Below are positions 46,307 to 59,504 of a stretch of DNA of 64,000 bases, piece after piece. A program made the position numbers and the translations under genes. The number at the start of each line of letters is the position of its first letter. The stretch's first letter is position 1. Location of the stretch: NCBI GenBank assembly GCA_003255065.1, contig QAOA01007670.1:1-64000 (forward strand), read 5' to 3'. Below the pieces are notes generated by a model. The model did not search any database. It saw nothing but the letters and a program-made list of their open reading frames with translations, and was not told the origin of the DNA. The DNA comes from Cercis canadensis (taxonomy: Eukaryota > Streptophyta > Magnoliopsida > Fabales > Fabaceae).

Positions 46307-48967
46307 TGTCACAACGTACCCAAAGGTCGCTACGACGCGAATGACGAACTTAGAAAAAAGATTAGTTTTCCAAAAAGAAAACTTGGTATCACCACCAATT
46401 GTATTAAGAAATTAGGAAACAATTGGAAAACTCCTTTTTAATTAATGAAAAAAAATGGTTTGCGAACCAGAGAGGATTCAGGAGTCAGTTTGTGTATGGG
46501 GAAGGTGTTAAGCACCCCACAACACCCGTCTAAAAAACGGTTACCCGAAATTAGTTGTGCGAATCAGAAAATGGCCAAAAATGTTCTTTATTTATCCCTC
46601 GAATAATAAACTATACAAGTAAATAAGAATACTAATAGCAAATTTAAACATGAAATGCATGCAACTAACATGCCCTAAATCCTTCCACCCGTTTCTCGCA
46701 TATGGCGCCCTCCGGGTGGCGCTTATCCTTACCTAGGAACGATAGGGTGGGCCACTTGATATGCAGATGGATCTCCTTATTCCTCCATGATAGGTAAGAG
46801 GCCTATGGATACTAAGCAAACAGTCACATTCGTAAATGCTATGCAAATGTATGATTTTAAGCATTACAACACTTGTCCTTGTCCAATAGGGGAGGGGTAC
46901 ATAATTGAAAATGTAATCAAAATAAACAAAAGCTCTCCAAGCCTCCAAATCGCCTTAGGGTTTTGCTAATAGCCCAAGGATTGTGACTCCCTCTCACATG
47001 GAACACACATTAGTTGGCTCCAAATACTAAAGCACATGTGGTAGCCATTAAGAGTCAAAATAAAACTATGAAAATGACATGCAAAGTAAGGCAACAACAT
47101 TTAGTTAAATAGGGCAATCAACATAAACTCCTAATTAGCATGCAAATGGTTCTAAAAAGGAAGAAAGGACAGCAAGTAAACACAAGGCAAAATAAGGAAA
47201 AATAGAACAACAAAGATAGAAAACAAAACATAAAATAGGGGAAACTTGTAAAGAAATTTGGGAATGCATTCCAATGCGTTGGACCTCAAAATTTTACTTG
47301 ACATAGAAAAACATCTTATGGTTCTAAATGATCATAAAACATACAAAAATGAGCTCCCTAACTCAACTTATGGCCAAAAAACATAACACTGCCAGAATCA
47401 ACTAACAATTTCACATTACAGTTAAAACAACCATTTTAAAATTAAAACTGCAAGCAAATGAGACATGCAAAAAATATGAAATTTATATACATGCACGATA
47501 TGCATCTTAGGGTTCTAACAAGATAAGAACCATGTCATTTGGGGTTGTAAAACTGAAATTATGGTCAAAAGACCGATCACTGCCATTGTTGGACTAAAAA
47601 TTTCATAGTACAGTTAAAACAGTCATTTTCAAATTAAAACTGTGAGCACATGAGACAGGAAAAAAAATTTTAATTTATACACATGCAAGATATGCGTCTT
47701 AGCGTTCTAACAAAAGTAAAATCTCATGAAAATGTTGTGTATAGCTTGAGTTATGCATAAAACATCACACAAAGGTAAATGCTGGGCAGAATTTACAAAT
47801 TATGCTCCAATGCAAAGTATGAATAAATCATTATGCAATACATACTCAAATAATGAATCTAAGGCACTCAATTCATGTCATAATCTCAATAGCTAAATAA
47901 AAGACATAACACTTTAGAAGCAAAGCCAAATTCAAGCATAACATCACACATGCATTTTATCAAACACCTTAAAGGCACTATCAATATTCAAAATCACTTG
48001 TAAAAAGAGTCTTAAAATCATTCCAAATCAATAAAAATACATGTGAACATGCTCCTAGGTCATATTATAATCATTCAAGAAGCTGATTTCAACTAGAAAC
48101 ATGCATAACCAAGCCTCTAAGCACCAAAAAATATAGCTGCAAAAATTATATACGAGTTCAAGGAGTTAAGAAGTGGAAGAAAGCCATTACCCAATTGAAG
48201 CCTTCTAGTGTCAAGAATCAAAGTGGATAGCCCTTTAAACTTCAAAAATCTAAGCAAACCCTTAGGTTCAAGCTTCAATTTCTCCCAATAGGTGCTGCAT
48301 TGCCTTATCCAAGTTGATGGAACATGTGAAGGGGGAGAATAATGATCACAACAAACTATGGGAAGTTAGAAAAATGGAATGAGGGCATTAGAATCAAAGA
48401 TTTAATGGAGAGTGTGGGAAAGAGATGAAGAGGGAGAGGAGAGGATGAAGAAAATAATATGTTCCATTTCTCTCAAAGTGGCTAGGGTTCTCCTCTTGTA
48501 AATGGAGCATAATTAAAATTGGGTCTTGGGTTTAGGTGCTTCACTTAGATCAAGATATTTCGGCTCAAAAAATAAAATGGGCTATACACTAATAAGCAAT
48601 TATGCTTTGACAAGTTAGTTTAATGAGATTGAGACTATTGAGCTTAATACTTACATCATACAAAAGATTGGTCTCTTGAAAGACATTGGATTATGCTACA
48701 TACAATTGGATTAAAGTATCTCTTTTCTCATATTTAATTTTTTTATTCTTTTTTTTTTTTACTTATAAAAAGGAAACAAACCTTTCTTTTTTTTGTAAAA
48801 AAANAAAAAAAAAAAAAAAAAAGAAGGAAAAATGCATTAAAAAATTACTTAAATCAAGAATCCAAGTAAAAATTGAAAAGAATGAAAAAGTTAATAATTT
48901 TGTACATTTTTTTTGTATTTTTCAGCTAAATTAAAAAATATAGCCTGGACAAAATACGGTGTCTACA
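46307..48967 (+). mobile_element. Large solo LTR (2.66 kb), Ogre/Tat-like Ty3/gypsy
   Basis: The insert starts TGTCACAACG and ends GTGTCTACA. It is flanked by ACTAC (46302-46306) and ACTAT (48968-48972), a 5-bp target duplication with one mismatch. Block A (4443-4450, actatgat) is the empty site. There is no coding region, primer site or partner LTR, hence a solo LTR. Early text (gtatcaccaccaatt, gtttgcgaaccagagag, ggggaaggtgttaagcacccca) is of the kind I know from very long LTRs of Ogre/Tat elements; that lineage call is from memory. An N at 48804 sits in a poly-A run. Confidence 0.85.
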
Positions 48968-48979
48968 ACTATGATCATT

Positions 48980-50172
48980 TGTTAGCTCCACAATTCTCTA
49001 ATCTTGTTTTGATGATAACAAATTATCTTAATTCTTCTAACATGTGTTATGGTTTAGTGTTTTTTTGAGAACAGGTTAGCAAGGAAAGTTGAGAACTAGT
49101 TCTACTTTTGTTTAAGAACTAGTTCTTAAAGCTGAGAACTCATCCTTCTGTAGTCAAATATTCAACATTGTTGAAGAACGTGTAAAGACTCTAAAATGGG
49201 TGAGACTATTCTGATTTTGTCAAAAAGTCACCTCAGCATGCGAAGAAAATTTTCTCATTGTGGGTGCTGTTGTAGATCCGTATTTTTAGGGAAAGTTGGT
49301 AAAGATATTTCTTTTGTCATTTCAAGACAAAAGAAATGTGTAGTGGACTCATCTTGAAATTTCTCCTTGACACCTGTCCTTGCAACAATGGTGGCTGATA
49401 CTCTTCGCGTGATGGTGCTTTTTTTGATTAAAAGGCTTATCACAAGGATTTAGAATTTGGGTAGAAGAAATACAAAGTAAGAGAGAGTCAGAACTAGTGA
49501 GAGAGAATAGTCCTCTTCTCTGAGCAAGTCTGTACTTCAAAATCTTTTCTTCTTCTTCTTCTTCTTCCTCTCCAGTAAAATTATCCATAGAAATTTCCTC
49601 TGAAAGAAAGAGAGAGAGGTTGTTGATTCTTATGGAGTTTTACTTGTAAATGAGATTTTTTATTTTCAAAATTCAGTGGGAAATCTGTGAGTGACTTCTA
49701 GTAGGTATGCTAGAAAGGGAAAGTTTATGGTAAGCTTTGGAGAAAAATCATGGTTGTAAAGCTTGGAGAAGCTTGGACAAATAAACTCAATTATAGTAGA
49801 ACCCCAGGCTTTGAGAGAAGTGGATGTAAGCCTTAGTGCTGAACCACTATAAACTCTTGGCTAAGATCTTCTCTACTCACCTCTTTTATTTTTAATTTTC
49901 TATGTATGTTTAAAGTTCAGTTTTGCTTGTGTTGCATCAATTTGATTTTCTAGGTTGCTCTGAATATGTTATTCCTTAATTAAGCTCGGTTTAATTTTTT
50001 TTGTTTCTTTCTGTTTTGTTCATGAACTAGTTCGTAAGTTCCAGAACTAGTTCTCATGATGTTCTGATCTTTGAAAAAGTTTTGTTTAAACTCAAATTAG
50101 CTTAAAAGTTTTTTGAAAACTCCTATTCACCCCCCTCCTCCCTCTCTCTAGGAGTATTTCCTGCAACGCTCA
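48980..50172 (+). mobile_element. SIRE/Maximus-like Ty1/copia 5' LTR (block C copy)
   Basis: A 1193-bp LTR starts TGTTAGCTCCACA and ends AACGCTCA. It is followed by tggtatcagag at 50175, an initiator-Met primer binding site. It is homologous to 4455-5656 and, inverted, to 59505-60663. The insertion point in the receptor remnant is the same as in block A. Confidence 0.8.
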
Positions 50173-50261
50173 ATTGGTATCAGAGTTTTGTGCTCACTCT
50201 TCCTTTGCTAGTTTAACTAACCAAGAGTTAAAGATCCAGATTATTGTGTTGCAGGTACCGT

Positions 50262-51055
50262 GAACAATTAGAACGAATCCCATTCATCTTATAAACCACC
50301 ATTCTTCAATGGAGAAAATTATACTTACTGGAAGCATCACATGGAAATGTATCTTGAGTCAATGGACTATGAAGTTTGGCAGATTGTCAGAAATGGTCTT
50401 ATACCACCTACTAAAATGGTGAATGGAGTTGCAGATCCAAAAGAAGAACATGAATTCACTACTGAAGACGAGCTCAAATTCACTCTCAATTCTAAAGTTG
50501 GATACAATATTGTGTGTGTTGTATATGTAAAAGAATATGAGAACATTGCTTCTTGTAATACTTCAAAGGAAATGTGGGATAGACTTGCTACCATTCATTA
50601 AGGAATAAGTCATGTCAAAGAGGCTAAAATTAACATTTATTCTACTCAGTATGAAAAGTTTCATATGACTCAAGATGAACCTCTAGAATCCTTCTTTGCT
50701 TGATTTCTGAGCATCATCTACTCTCAAAAAGAGATCAAGTTAAGAAACTTCTGAGATGTCTAAAGTTATTGTACTGTCCCAGTATGTTGAGACTCATGAA
50801 CTCATTGTTGATCAACTCATAGGCACTTTGGAATCACATCAGATGCTACTATTTCAAAAGAGGGCCAAAACAGAAGAAAGAAAGAAGAGTTTAACTCTCA
50901 CCTCTACTACTCCAGAAACTAGTACTTAAGAAGAACTAGTTTCTAGTGAAGATGATGTACCACTAATTACAAGAAGAGTTCTCAATTTGATGAAGAGAAA
51001 AGAGAAGAAAATATTTCAATCAAAAGGAACCAAAAATTTTACTAGATGAGAAAAT
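50262..51055 (+). pseudogene. Copia gag remnant (UBN2-type)
   Basis: Open text includes KPPFFNGENYTYWKHHMEMY, then YLESMDYEVWQIV, SKEMWDRLATIH and YEKFHMTQDEP, a typical copia gag. Stops occur at 50599 (likely a Gln codon) and repeatedly afterwards, with at least one deletion. Text such as PLITRRVLNLMKRKEKK continues to about 51050, where the TNL-5 3' flank begins. The rest of the element is missing. Confidence 0.75.
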
Positions 51056-51062
51056 CACCATA

Positions 51063-51299
51063 TAGTGATCATGTAGTAATTGGAATGACTGCTATCTACT
51101 AAGGGCTTTGTTTTGAGCTTCATACTTTGGAACTCGGGAAAAAAATAAAAGGAGTTTCCTAAATAACAGCAAACGTAATCACAAATAGCCTGTATCTTGA
51201 GGTCTAGAAAATCTGTTTATTCAAGTATTTACAGATATACAAAACCTCTCTTTCTAAGTTGACTACTTTTCTGGTATCTTCCTGTTCTAATTCATTACA
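51063..51299. other. 3' flank of TNL-5, partial conserved module
   Basis: The text tgactgctatctactaagggctttgtttt and the following 100 bp match the second half of the TNL 3'-flanking module (compare 19135-19260). No gene is seen. Confidence 0.5.
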
Positions 51300-54200
51300 T
51301 CATGTCATTGGCTGCTTCAAGTTCTCTCCAATGGGGTGGAAGACACTGTTGCTGCATTGACCCATTGCTTTGTTCAATCCTTCAACATCTTGCTGATACA
51401 CCAGACGGCTCCCACACCCAATTATTTCCAACTCCCCTCCACAGCAATATGATTTCAATACAAATTCAATTTCATTGCGATCATTGTCTTCATAAATTTT
51501 GTCACGAAACTGTTTCCCAGGAAAATAGAGATTATAAAGGTGAGGTTCACCTAGCTCAATATGAGGTATATACCTCGAGCAAATATGGGTCTTCCTTGCA
51601 TTATTATTGGGGCCATATAAATAACAGCTAATTTCATGACGATGATCCTCAGAAGGGTAACCCCAATTTACTAAACCAAAACATAATGCAAATCCCACCC
51701 ATTCAGTTAGAGGCCAAATACGAGGGACATGTACTGCTGCCACGCAACGATATTTTGATTTCTCAAACCACGATGGAATTGTATCCCCCTGGATAAGCAT
51801 TTCAAATCTTGGTTGGAGAACAAAATGTTCCTGTATAAACAAAAAATTATCTTGAATAAGTGACAAGAATGGGAGAGTATGTCACAGATATGCATACATT
51901 CAGAGGAGAAGAGGGTGCAGACCTGACGGATTCTTTGTAATACCATTAATATATTCATAGCATCAATGTCATTTCCTGTGAAGACTTGTTCCTTGCTCAA
52001 TGTGAAGAAATTGCATGGCTTTGATGGATTGAATTTGGAAGTTTCTAGTGCAGAACAATTGCATGCATCTAATGACTCTATACTCAATGGAAGCTCTGGC
52101 AGTAATTGCAGCCTTTCGCAACAGTTTAAGACAAGAACTTCCAGCTTCGAGAGTTTAGAAATGCTGCTAGGTAGGCTAATAAAGTTGTTGCCACTTAGAT
52201 GTAAGGTCTTCAATGACGATAAGCAGTCCATATCACTGGGGATTGATCCTTCAGAGAGATTGCAACAGTTTAAGACAAGAAATTCCAGCTTCGAGAGTTT
52301 AGAAATGCTGCTAGGTAGGCTAATAAAGTTGTTGCCACTTAGATTTAAGCTCTTCAATGACGATAAGCAGTCCATATCACTGGGGATTGATCCTTCAGAG
52401 AGATTGCAATAACTTAAATTTAATGTCCGCAGTGAGGATAAAGTTGACAAAGAATGAGGTAATCTTAAGCCCTTGGGAACAGGATGACTCCCCAAGATCC
52501 ACCCAAAGGACAGAAGCCAATTCCATGACTTAGACACTAACCCTTGGCATCCCTCAAAGGATAATACTTTAAGATTTTTTAGATCGAAGATGCATGAAGG
52601 GACTTCTTCAATACCAGTTTCACTTGCATCAAGTTCCACCAAACACTTGACTTCCCTCAGATTTTCTGGCAATCTAGAAATTTTAGAGCAGCCAGAGATA
52701 TTGAGAATCCTGAGGGACTTCAAATTATGAATAGTCCTTGGAAGGCAAACAAGATTTTTGCAGTCCTTTAAATTCAAAACAGCAAGGCCAATCAGACATC
52801 CAATGGATAAGGGTAGTTCTGTTATGGAAGTTCCCTCTAAAAAAAGCATTGATAGATGTTCCATACTCCCCCCAAACTCTGGAAGCCTTCTAACTTTTGA
52901 GCAGCCAGAAAGAATCAATATCTCCATTGAACTCATTTCCATTTTAGCTGGAAGAGATTTGAGATTTTTGCAATCTTTAAAATTCACTAGAACAAGTTTC
53001 CTGTGGAGCCCAAGGGATGAATGAACTTCAAATAGGCTTGCACAACCTACCAGTACCAATCTTTCAAGATTTGGAACACCAGAAATGTCTGGGGATCGAA
53101 TTAAATTCTCGGAAAAACTCAGATCAATGGACTTCAGGCTTTCCAGAAACTGGTAAAAAAATCAAGCATGAAAACTTTTAGCTTTCAAAGTTCTCATGAT
53201 GGAATCCAATAAGAAAAGCTTTTTTGTGCAAGGAACTTACCTTTCTTCCATCCCAAAGCTGTTCAATTTTGCTATGACACAATTTAAGGTCAACGAGTTC
53301 ATCCAGTTGGAGGGAAAGTGGCAGAGTTTTTAAAGGACAATATATCCAGTCAAGAACATTTAGTGCACTAGGAAGACATTTGAGGCCAAGGGGAAGTTGC
53401 AGACTACATAACTTGAGTAATTTCAGCTCACTTGTCTTTGAGAAGGCTTCAGGGTTCCAGTGTGCTACATATCCTTGAGGTATGTCCAAAACTAATGCTT
53501 GAATTGCTTCAGTTCCCTAGTAAACAAGAAAACCATATACAAAAATCTTAGCAATAGGGTGGATAGAACATATAAGCAAATGAAAGATGTATCATATTCA
53601 TATTGTTTGTATCTTACTACATATTTATGTATGTAACACCAAAGGATTCATCGTAATTGTACAAAATCATGTGCATACCTTATTTTTTACCAACACATTA
53701 TTGATATCTTCCTGTGACCACAACCTACTCCTTCTGCCAGGATTACTGGGAGCTTCTTGGAAAACAATGTTCTTGCCCATTTCTTGAAGCAAATCATGCA
53801 TCCACAACTTATCACAACGGAGAGTTAGCAGAGATTTTTCAATGAGAATTTCAATCCCAATTTCAGGAAAGTGACCACAATTTTCCAATATTTCTATCAC
53901 CTCATGTTTGTCCATTCCTTTGAAGAAACAAGCAATATCCAGAAACATATTCTTTTGCATGGGATGTAATCCATCATAACTTATCTTAAGTTTATCCAGG
54001 ATTTTTGGGTCTGGAATATTTTTTATTTGCTCTAAAGCACTGTGCCATGTATTCACAGTTCTTCCACAAAGAAACGAGCCAAATACTTCAAGTGCCAAAG
54101 GAAGGCCTCCAGTATGTTTAACCACATCTTTAGACAAATCCAAATAGCCTTCTTTTGGTTCATCTCTTTTAAAGGCTTTCTGACAGAAGAGCTGAAGGGC

Positions 54201-56715
54201 TTCATCATGATTTAACCCACCAACCTTATATTCTTTATGCACTCCATGTGTTATCAGCAAGTGCTTGTCTCTGGTTGTGATTACTACTCTGCTTCCAGGA
54301 CCAAACCAGTCTTTCCCAGCTAAATTCTCCAATTGGCTCAATTCATTTACATCATCAAGAACAAGAATAACTTTTTTCTTGCATAAATGGTTTCTTATTG
54401 TCTTTTTTCCATCATACAAATTAAAATTGTCAATGCAACTTTGCTTGAGATGAGAAAGAAGCTGTCTTTGAATGTAAGCCAATCCATTTGTCTCTGAAAC
54501 CTCTCTAACGTTGACAAGAAAGCAACTAACTTCAAACACATCTTGGACTCTTTCATAAACTTCTCTAGCAATAGTTGTCTTACCTATCCCACCCATACCC
54601 CATATGCCTATGAAGCGAACATCATTTGACCCCATACATAATAGCGAGGTCACTTCCTCCACCCTTGAATCAATTCCAACTAAGTTACTTTTGTAATATG
54701 GCAACTTAGGCTGCAATTTTCTGTATAGTACTTCAACAATGCTTTCAATCAGTTCTGCTTCGTGCCTATGTAGCAGAAAAGATTAAGCCCGTGATTAGTG
54801 GAATCCCAATCATAGACAAATAAACCAAGAGGAAGCACGAAATATCATGTGTCGCACATTAAACTTGGCCATAATGGTTCAAAACATTTTGCAACTTAGC
54901 AGCGTATGAGATAATTGATGTCTATAAATTCTAAATACTGTCAGTGTGAAGGCTTTAATTCTAATGTACTTTAAAAATTAATCAAGACATCATATATAGG
55001 TAAATTGAAGAAGATGTTCCCTGTTTCTTCCCCAACTTACTTGTTTCCTCTTGACCATCAGAGTTACAGGTTAAAGTAGTTCAAAATGAGCCACAAACAA
55101 GCCAAAAACAAATAAGAAGAAGAAAATGTAAGTTCGGAAAGGAATAAATGTCCTAACTTTCTTTAACATATGTTAGTAAGTTGTCAGACCCCTCATGTAG
55201 TTTCATCAATATTTTAAATGTTAATCAGATACATCCTTAAAGTCATTTGAACAAGTATAGCTATAAAAAGGCCCCAAAAACCCGAAGCTACAAAATCTCT
55301 CCACAGCATATAATCATTGACAAGTTTTAACAGTATCTATCGATAGGTTTCTTTTGAGATACTTATCTTTCTCTTTGATGGGAGATTTGCTTCACTTATA
55401 AGAATAAAATAACTTAGAATCTCCCCCAATATATGCCCACCTTTACATGTGAGCTAAGCCAATGTGTTCAAGTTAAAATATTTCAAGATACACCATAGTT
55501 AAGGGAAATATGATAGCCACTCCTTTCATTGGAATTGCCCAGAATTGCACTAATAAGTTAGTGGTAAATGGTACCAACCCATTTGAGGACTATGCAAGTC
55601 AAACTTCTTTCAGAGAGAAATGCCTAATTAATTAATACCATATTCATACCCTCAAAACTTTTACTTCACCTTCAAACTACATTTGCAGTCCACTCCCATT
55701 TTCTCCTACCAAATTCATCCTTAAAGTTATTAACACAAATATAGCTACAACATAGATCCTAAAATCACTAAGCTACATGTAATCAATCCCCCACATCATC
55801 TAGTCATTGACAAATTGTAACATAATACCCTTCTTTAGTTTGCTTTTAAGATGCCTATCTGTGCAAGTTAAGATATTTCAGGATATACCATAATAGTCAA
55901 GGGAAATACATTAGCTAGTCCTTTTAGTGGAATGGCCCAGTATTGCACTAATAAGCTAATGGTAAATGATACCAACCCCTTAGAGGACTATGCAAGTAAA
56001 ACCTCTATTTTTCTGTCCTCCTCTTCAATCTCAGTCTATCTGCTTTACACTAAACTACCCTTTAAGACAGATTGCTCAATTAATTGGATACTACATTAAT
56101 ACAATCAAATGTTGGATAATACCCAAAAATCACGCAATTTCTGTTAAAAAAATTCAAAATTGGAATGACATATAAGAATCTTAATCATGAACACACTTAC
56201 TGATCCTTGGAGTCCCAACCAGAGATATTAGCAACTTCTCTTAAGGCATCTCTCCATCTCTGCATCTTCTCTTTGTCTCCTCCAAACCTTTCTTCATGTT
56301 TTCTGAAGGCTTCCTCAAAAAATCCCCTCTGGTGTCTTACATCACATGGTTCCACACCGTAGAAGATTGGAAAAACTGCTTGCCCCAAAATTTTCTTGCA
56401 CTCAACAATTTTTTGGAGCTCATCCAAACACCAAGTGGAAAAGGCATAATTTTGGGAGAGAACGATAATAGCAAACATAGATCCTTCAATTGCTTTGATG
56501 AGTTCTGATGAAATCACTTCTCCTCTCTCCAATTCTGGGTCATCCCTGAAAGTAACGATTCCCCTTCTTTGCAAAGAAGCATACAAATGGTCTGTGAATC
56601 CTCTGCGGGTGTCTTCTCCCCTGAAACTCAAGAAAACTTGGTAGTTCTTTTGTGGGGTGAAATCAGAAGGACAGGAAGAGGAAGAAGAAGAAGCTTCATC
56701 AACAGAGAAAGCCAT
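51300..56715 (-). CDS. TNL-5: complete TIR-NBS-LRR immune receptor, the most diverged copy
   Basis: Intracellular TNL receptor of about 1211 residues. Exons on the minus strand: 56201-56715, 53679-54765, 53241-53516, 51923-53149, 51300-51830; all junctions are GT/AG and in phase. The start is the ATG at 56715 (MAFSVDEASS). TIR about 20-165 with FLSFRGEDTRRGF and the conserved Glu at about 99 in WCLDEL. NB-ARC: P-loop GMGGIGKTT at 228-236, VILVLDDV, GSRVVITTRD, GGLPLALEV, MHD at 494-496. The linker exon is 92 codons, eleven fewer than in TNL-3 and TNL-4. The LRR exon carries an extra 48-residue repeat from a 144-bp tandem duplication. The C-JID motif is QGDTIPSWF. Intron 1 is 1435 bp against 383 in TNL-4. 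No inactivating change is seen. Confidence 0.96.
52115..52402 (-). repeat. 144-bp tandem duplication in the LRR exon of TNL-5
   Basis: Two adjacent 144-bp units differ at only a few bases (offset 144 between ccagcttcgagag at 52141 and 52285). Each encodes a CNLSEGSIPSDMDC block followed by an LSGNNFISLPSSIS block, so two LRRs (48 residues) were added in frame. TNL-2 and TNL-4 have one copy. Confidence 0.95.
55150..56040. repeat. Diverged direct duplication inside intron 1 of TNL-5
   Basis: The text gtcaagggaaata, then tattgcactaataagctaatgg and gaggactatgcaagt, occurs near 55895-56000, and a diverged version lies near 55499-55600, about 396 bp away. Flanking text (catccttaaagt, atagctac, tcattgacaa) repeats in the same order. 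Introns of TNL-3 and TNL-4 have a single short version (agtcaagggaaatataat), so this duplication helped lengthen the TNL-5 intron. Confidence 0.7.
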
Positions 56716-58999
56716 TCAATGAACTCTTTGATTTTGTTTGAGATTCTTGAATTGTGAATTGTTGATCTTTTGCCGCCGGTGGCTAATGCCAGTGAGTAAG
56801 GGAAGCATTTATGAGGCATCTGGTTCTACTGTAAGGAAAAGGAGAGGAAACAGAGAGAATAATTGAAAAAGACGACCAAGCAAGTGTGAATACAGCAATA
56901 TGGTCCTTCGGGAAATGGGATGGAACCTAGCTTGGACCATCATTTCATTTCTTTAATTTCCTCGTAAATCTTATCTCTTTCAAAAAGATTTTTTATTATT
57001 ATTTAAAATTAATCTAAAAATTATCAAAATTTTGGACTTTTTTCTTAAGTGATCTTGGTTATTTAGGTTAAATATCATAGAGGTATATAATATCTTTTTA
57101 ATATGACAACATTAATAATTGTTGATATAAAAATATTTAATCTTAACTGTTTATTTTTTAACGACTAAGATTAAATGATTTACACATTAATATGAGGGAC
57201 ATACCTTCTTTATATGTTAAAACCATAATTTAGTTAAACAAAAACAAAAATGCATGAAAGTATAAAGTTAAAACAAAAGATGCATAAGTAATTAAACAAA
57301 ATTGGGGTGAAAAACTAAAAATGAAATGTCAAATTTGATTTTCCCTAAAATAAAAAAGGTCAATTGGCTAGCTTGACCTGAACTTGAATGAGCCATGGAC
57401 CAATTTAAGCTCAGGCTAAGATTTTTTAAACCAATTATTCCTGTAGGTCATACGGACTAGTCCATTAGATCTAGCCCATTTTAACAATTGTATGTACATA
57501 TCATCCTTCCTTAACAGCCTCATGAGAAGGATGGACAAATCCACTAATAGCAGTGCTAACAATTCACGTAGGATCCTAGATAAAACCTATTCTATCTTTA
57601 AAGAAGGTGAAATATATCAAAGTGCAACACCTAATTGCTACCTATAACCATAAGTGGTTGTTGTAGAACGCGAACATGCTCTACCTTAGGGAAGACAATG
57701 TTAAAAGGTTTAGTAGAAATGGGTTGAGAAAAATCCATTATAAAAAAAAATTAAAAAAAAGCCACAGACAGAATTGCATGATGTACTAGAAGGTTGGACC
57801 GCTCAAATATCCCTTCCTAGGCCCTGATGCAAACTGAACAATGTGAACACCATATTGAATAATTCAAGATGCAAGAATGGAAGAATTAATCCAAGATTTC
57901 ACATATTATAATAACATGACGTTACTTATATTATACTCAAACTTTTCATTCTTTTATTTCCATTAAGAGAGCATTCACCAACTTGGTATTTTAACTAGGG
58001 TAAATTTTAGGTAAAATTCTTTAGGTGATTGTGGTATTGTTCCTTTATTAAAATATTACATGTCTATTATTTTTTCAACTTAACACCACTTTTCTCTCTT
58101 TCTTGTCTAAGTTGTCTCTGATATCTCTTCTTGTCTACACTCAATAAGACCAACCCAGCAAAATCCACGGCCGCCAACCACAAGGGAGCACTATAGTTGC
58201 CACTGTTCGGAAAAATCCCACCCATGAATAGCTGCCACCGAATCCGAATTCAAACCCAGAGCCACTTATTTCTCTATCTCAATGATGGAATGTTTTCTCC
58301 AACCAACACAAAGTCTTTCTCTATTTTGCAAGTTCTCACTCCTTCTCTTTGTCCAGAATCATACATCTTAAAAGCTTTAAGAAGATAAACAGTATCTGTT
58401 GAATAATATGTAATTTTTGATTGTATAACCAAGTCCCACATTGATTGAAACAAACAATGTTTAATGCTTTATAAAGGCAAAAACAAGTTATAGAGTAACT
58501 TTAGATAATAGGCCACACAAGCCCATAAAATTAGCCCAATAGCTTAGCAAATCAAATATGCTTATTGATTTTTTATTAGCACTTCAGAGGGCAAAGGATT
58601 TTGTTGTATCCCGTGGTAACTTGTTTTTGATAGAGAAGTAATATTACACTCAAGACATTATAATTATTCATGCCTCAAAGTCATTCATTTATAGTTTCCA
58701 TTATTGTTTTTCTAATAGTATGTAAAGGCCATATTAGTTATTGCAAGTCTTCTCCCAATAATTAATCACCTAGCAGACTGTAGATTTCACTCTTAACCTA
58801 ATCTACGATAGTGAAAATCCTTTTCAATTATAGAAAACAGTCACAATATTTTGCACATTATAATTTTATTTGAAAGAGGAATAATGATCAATGTTACCAG
58901 TTTAAGAATAATATTTGCAAATTAGTTAACCTCATATTAAGTTAGAGTAGTATAGTTGGGAGTAATATTGATTAGAACAATTTTCCTTCTCATCAATGA
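56716..58999. other. 5' flank of TNL-5 and intergenic DNA
   Basis: 56760-56960 is a diverged TNL upstream module (atgccagtgag, gaggcatctggttctactg, gacgaccaagcaagtgtgaat) and presumably holds the TNL-5 promoter. From 57000 to 58999 the sequence is AT-rich with no supported gene; a 63-codon open frame at 58197-58388 has no recognisable feature. Confidence 0.5.
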
Positions 59000-59400
59000 A
59001 GAGGAAGACTAAACCATGAATACTTTCCTGATAGGTCTTTGCTTTTCAGCTAAAGATGATAATACTGCATCAGCTTTTCTTTGCATTTTAGCTTAACCTT
59101 ATCATCAATCAAGCAAAGACTTCTTAGTCAATCAGCATAGAGTCAAAAAAGCAATATAAACTGATGACATATTAATTTCGTAATGGAGAAGCATAGAAAG
59201 ATTGGTGGAGGAAGGAACTAGGAAGTTGCTACTCATTTGTTTCCTCTGCAGCATATAATGATAAAATAGTAAGAGGAGTGGCTACCATCTATCAGACACT
59301 TCATTTTAGGATTGATATTTTGAAACTTAAGAAAACTTAAAAGAAGTTCCTAAATGGTGGCTCACTCAATCACAAATAGCACGTGCTTTAAGTCTCAGTG
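59000..59400. repeat. TNL 3'-flanking conserved module, copy 4 (orphan)
   Basis: Same hallmarks as the other copies (aaagatgataata, agtcaaaaaagcaatat, catagaaagattggtgg, ggaactaggaagttgctactcatttg). In the other copies a receptor last exon lies shortly to the right; here a SIRE-type element begins at 59505, so the matching receptor end has been displaced beyond the window or lost. Confidence 0.6.
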
Positions 59401-59504
59401 TAATTCAAGATGAGTGTTATCTTACTAAACCTCCATGTGACTTATGAATTTTTGTATTGTTTTTTATTCAAATTGTATTTTATTGACGCAGTTGACGTAA
59501 CCTT

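Noticed and set aside
58197..58388. 63-codon open frame in the intergenic region left of the SIRE element
   Set aside because: It has no recognisable domain, no splice context and no second copy.
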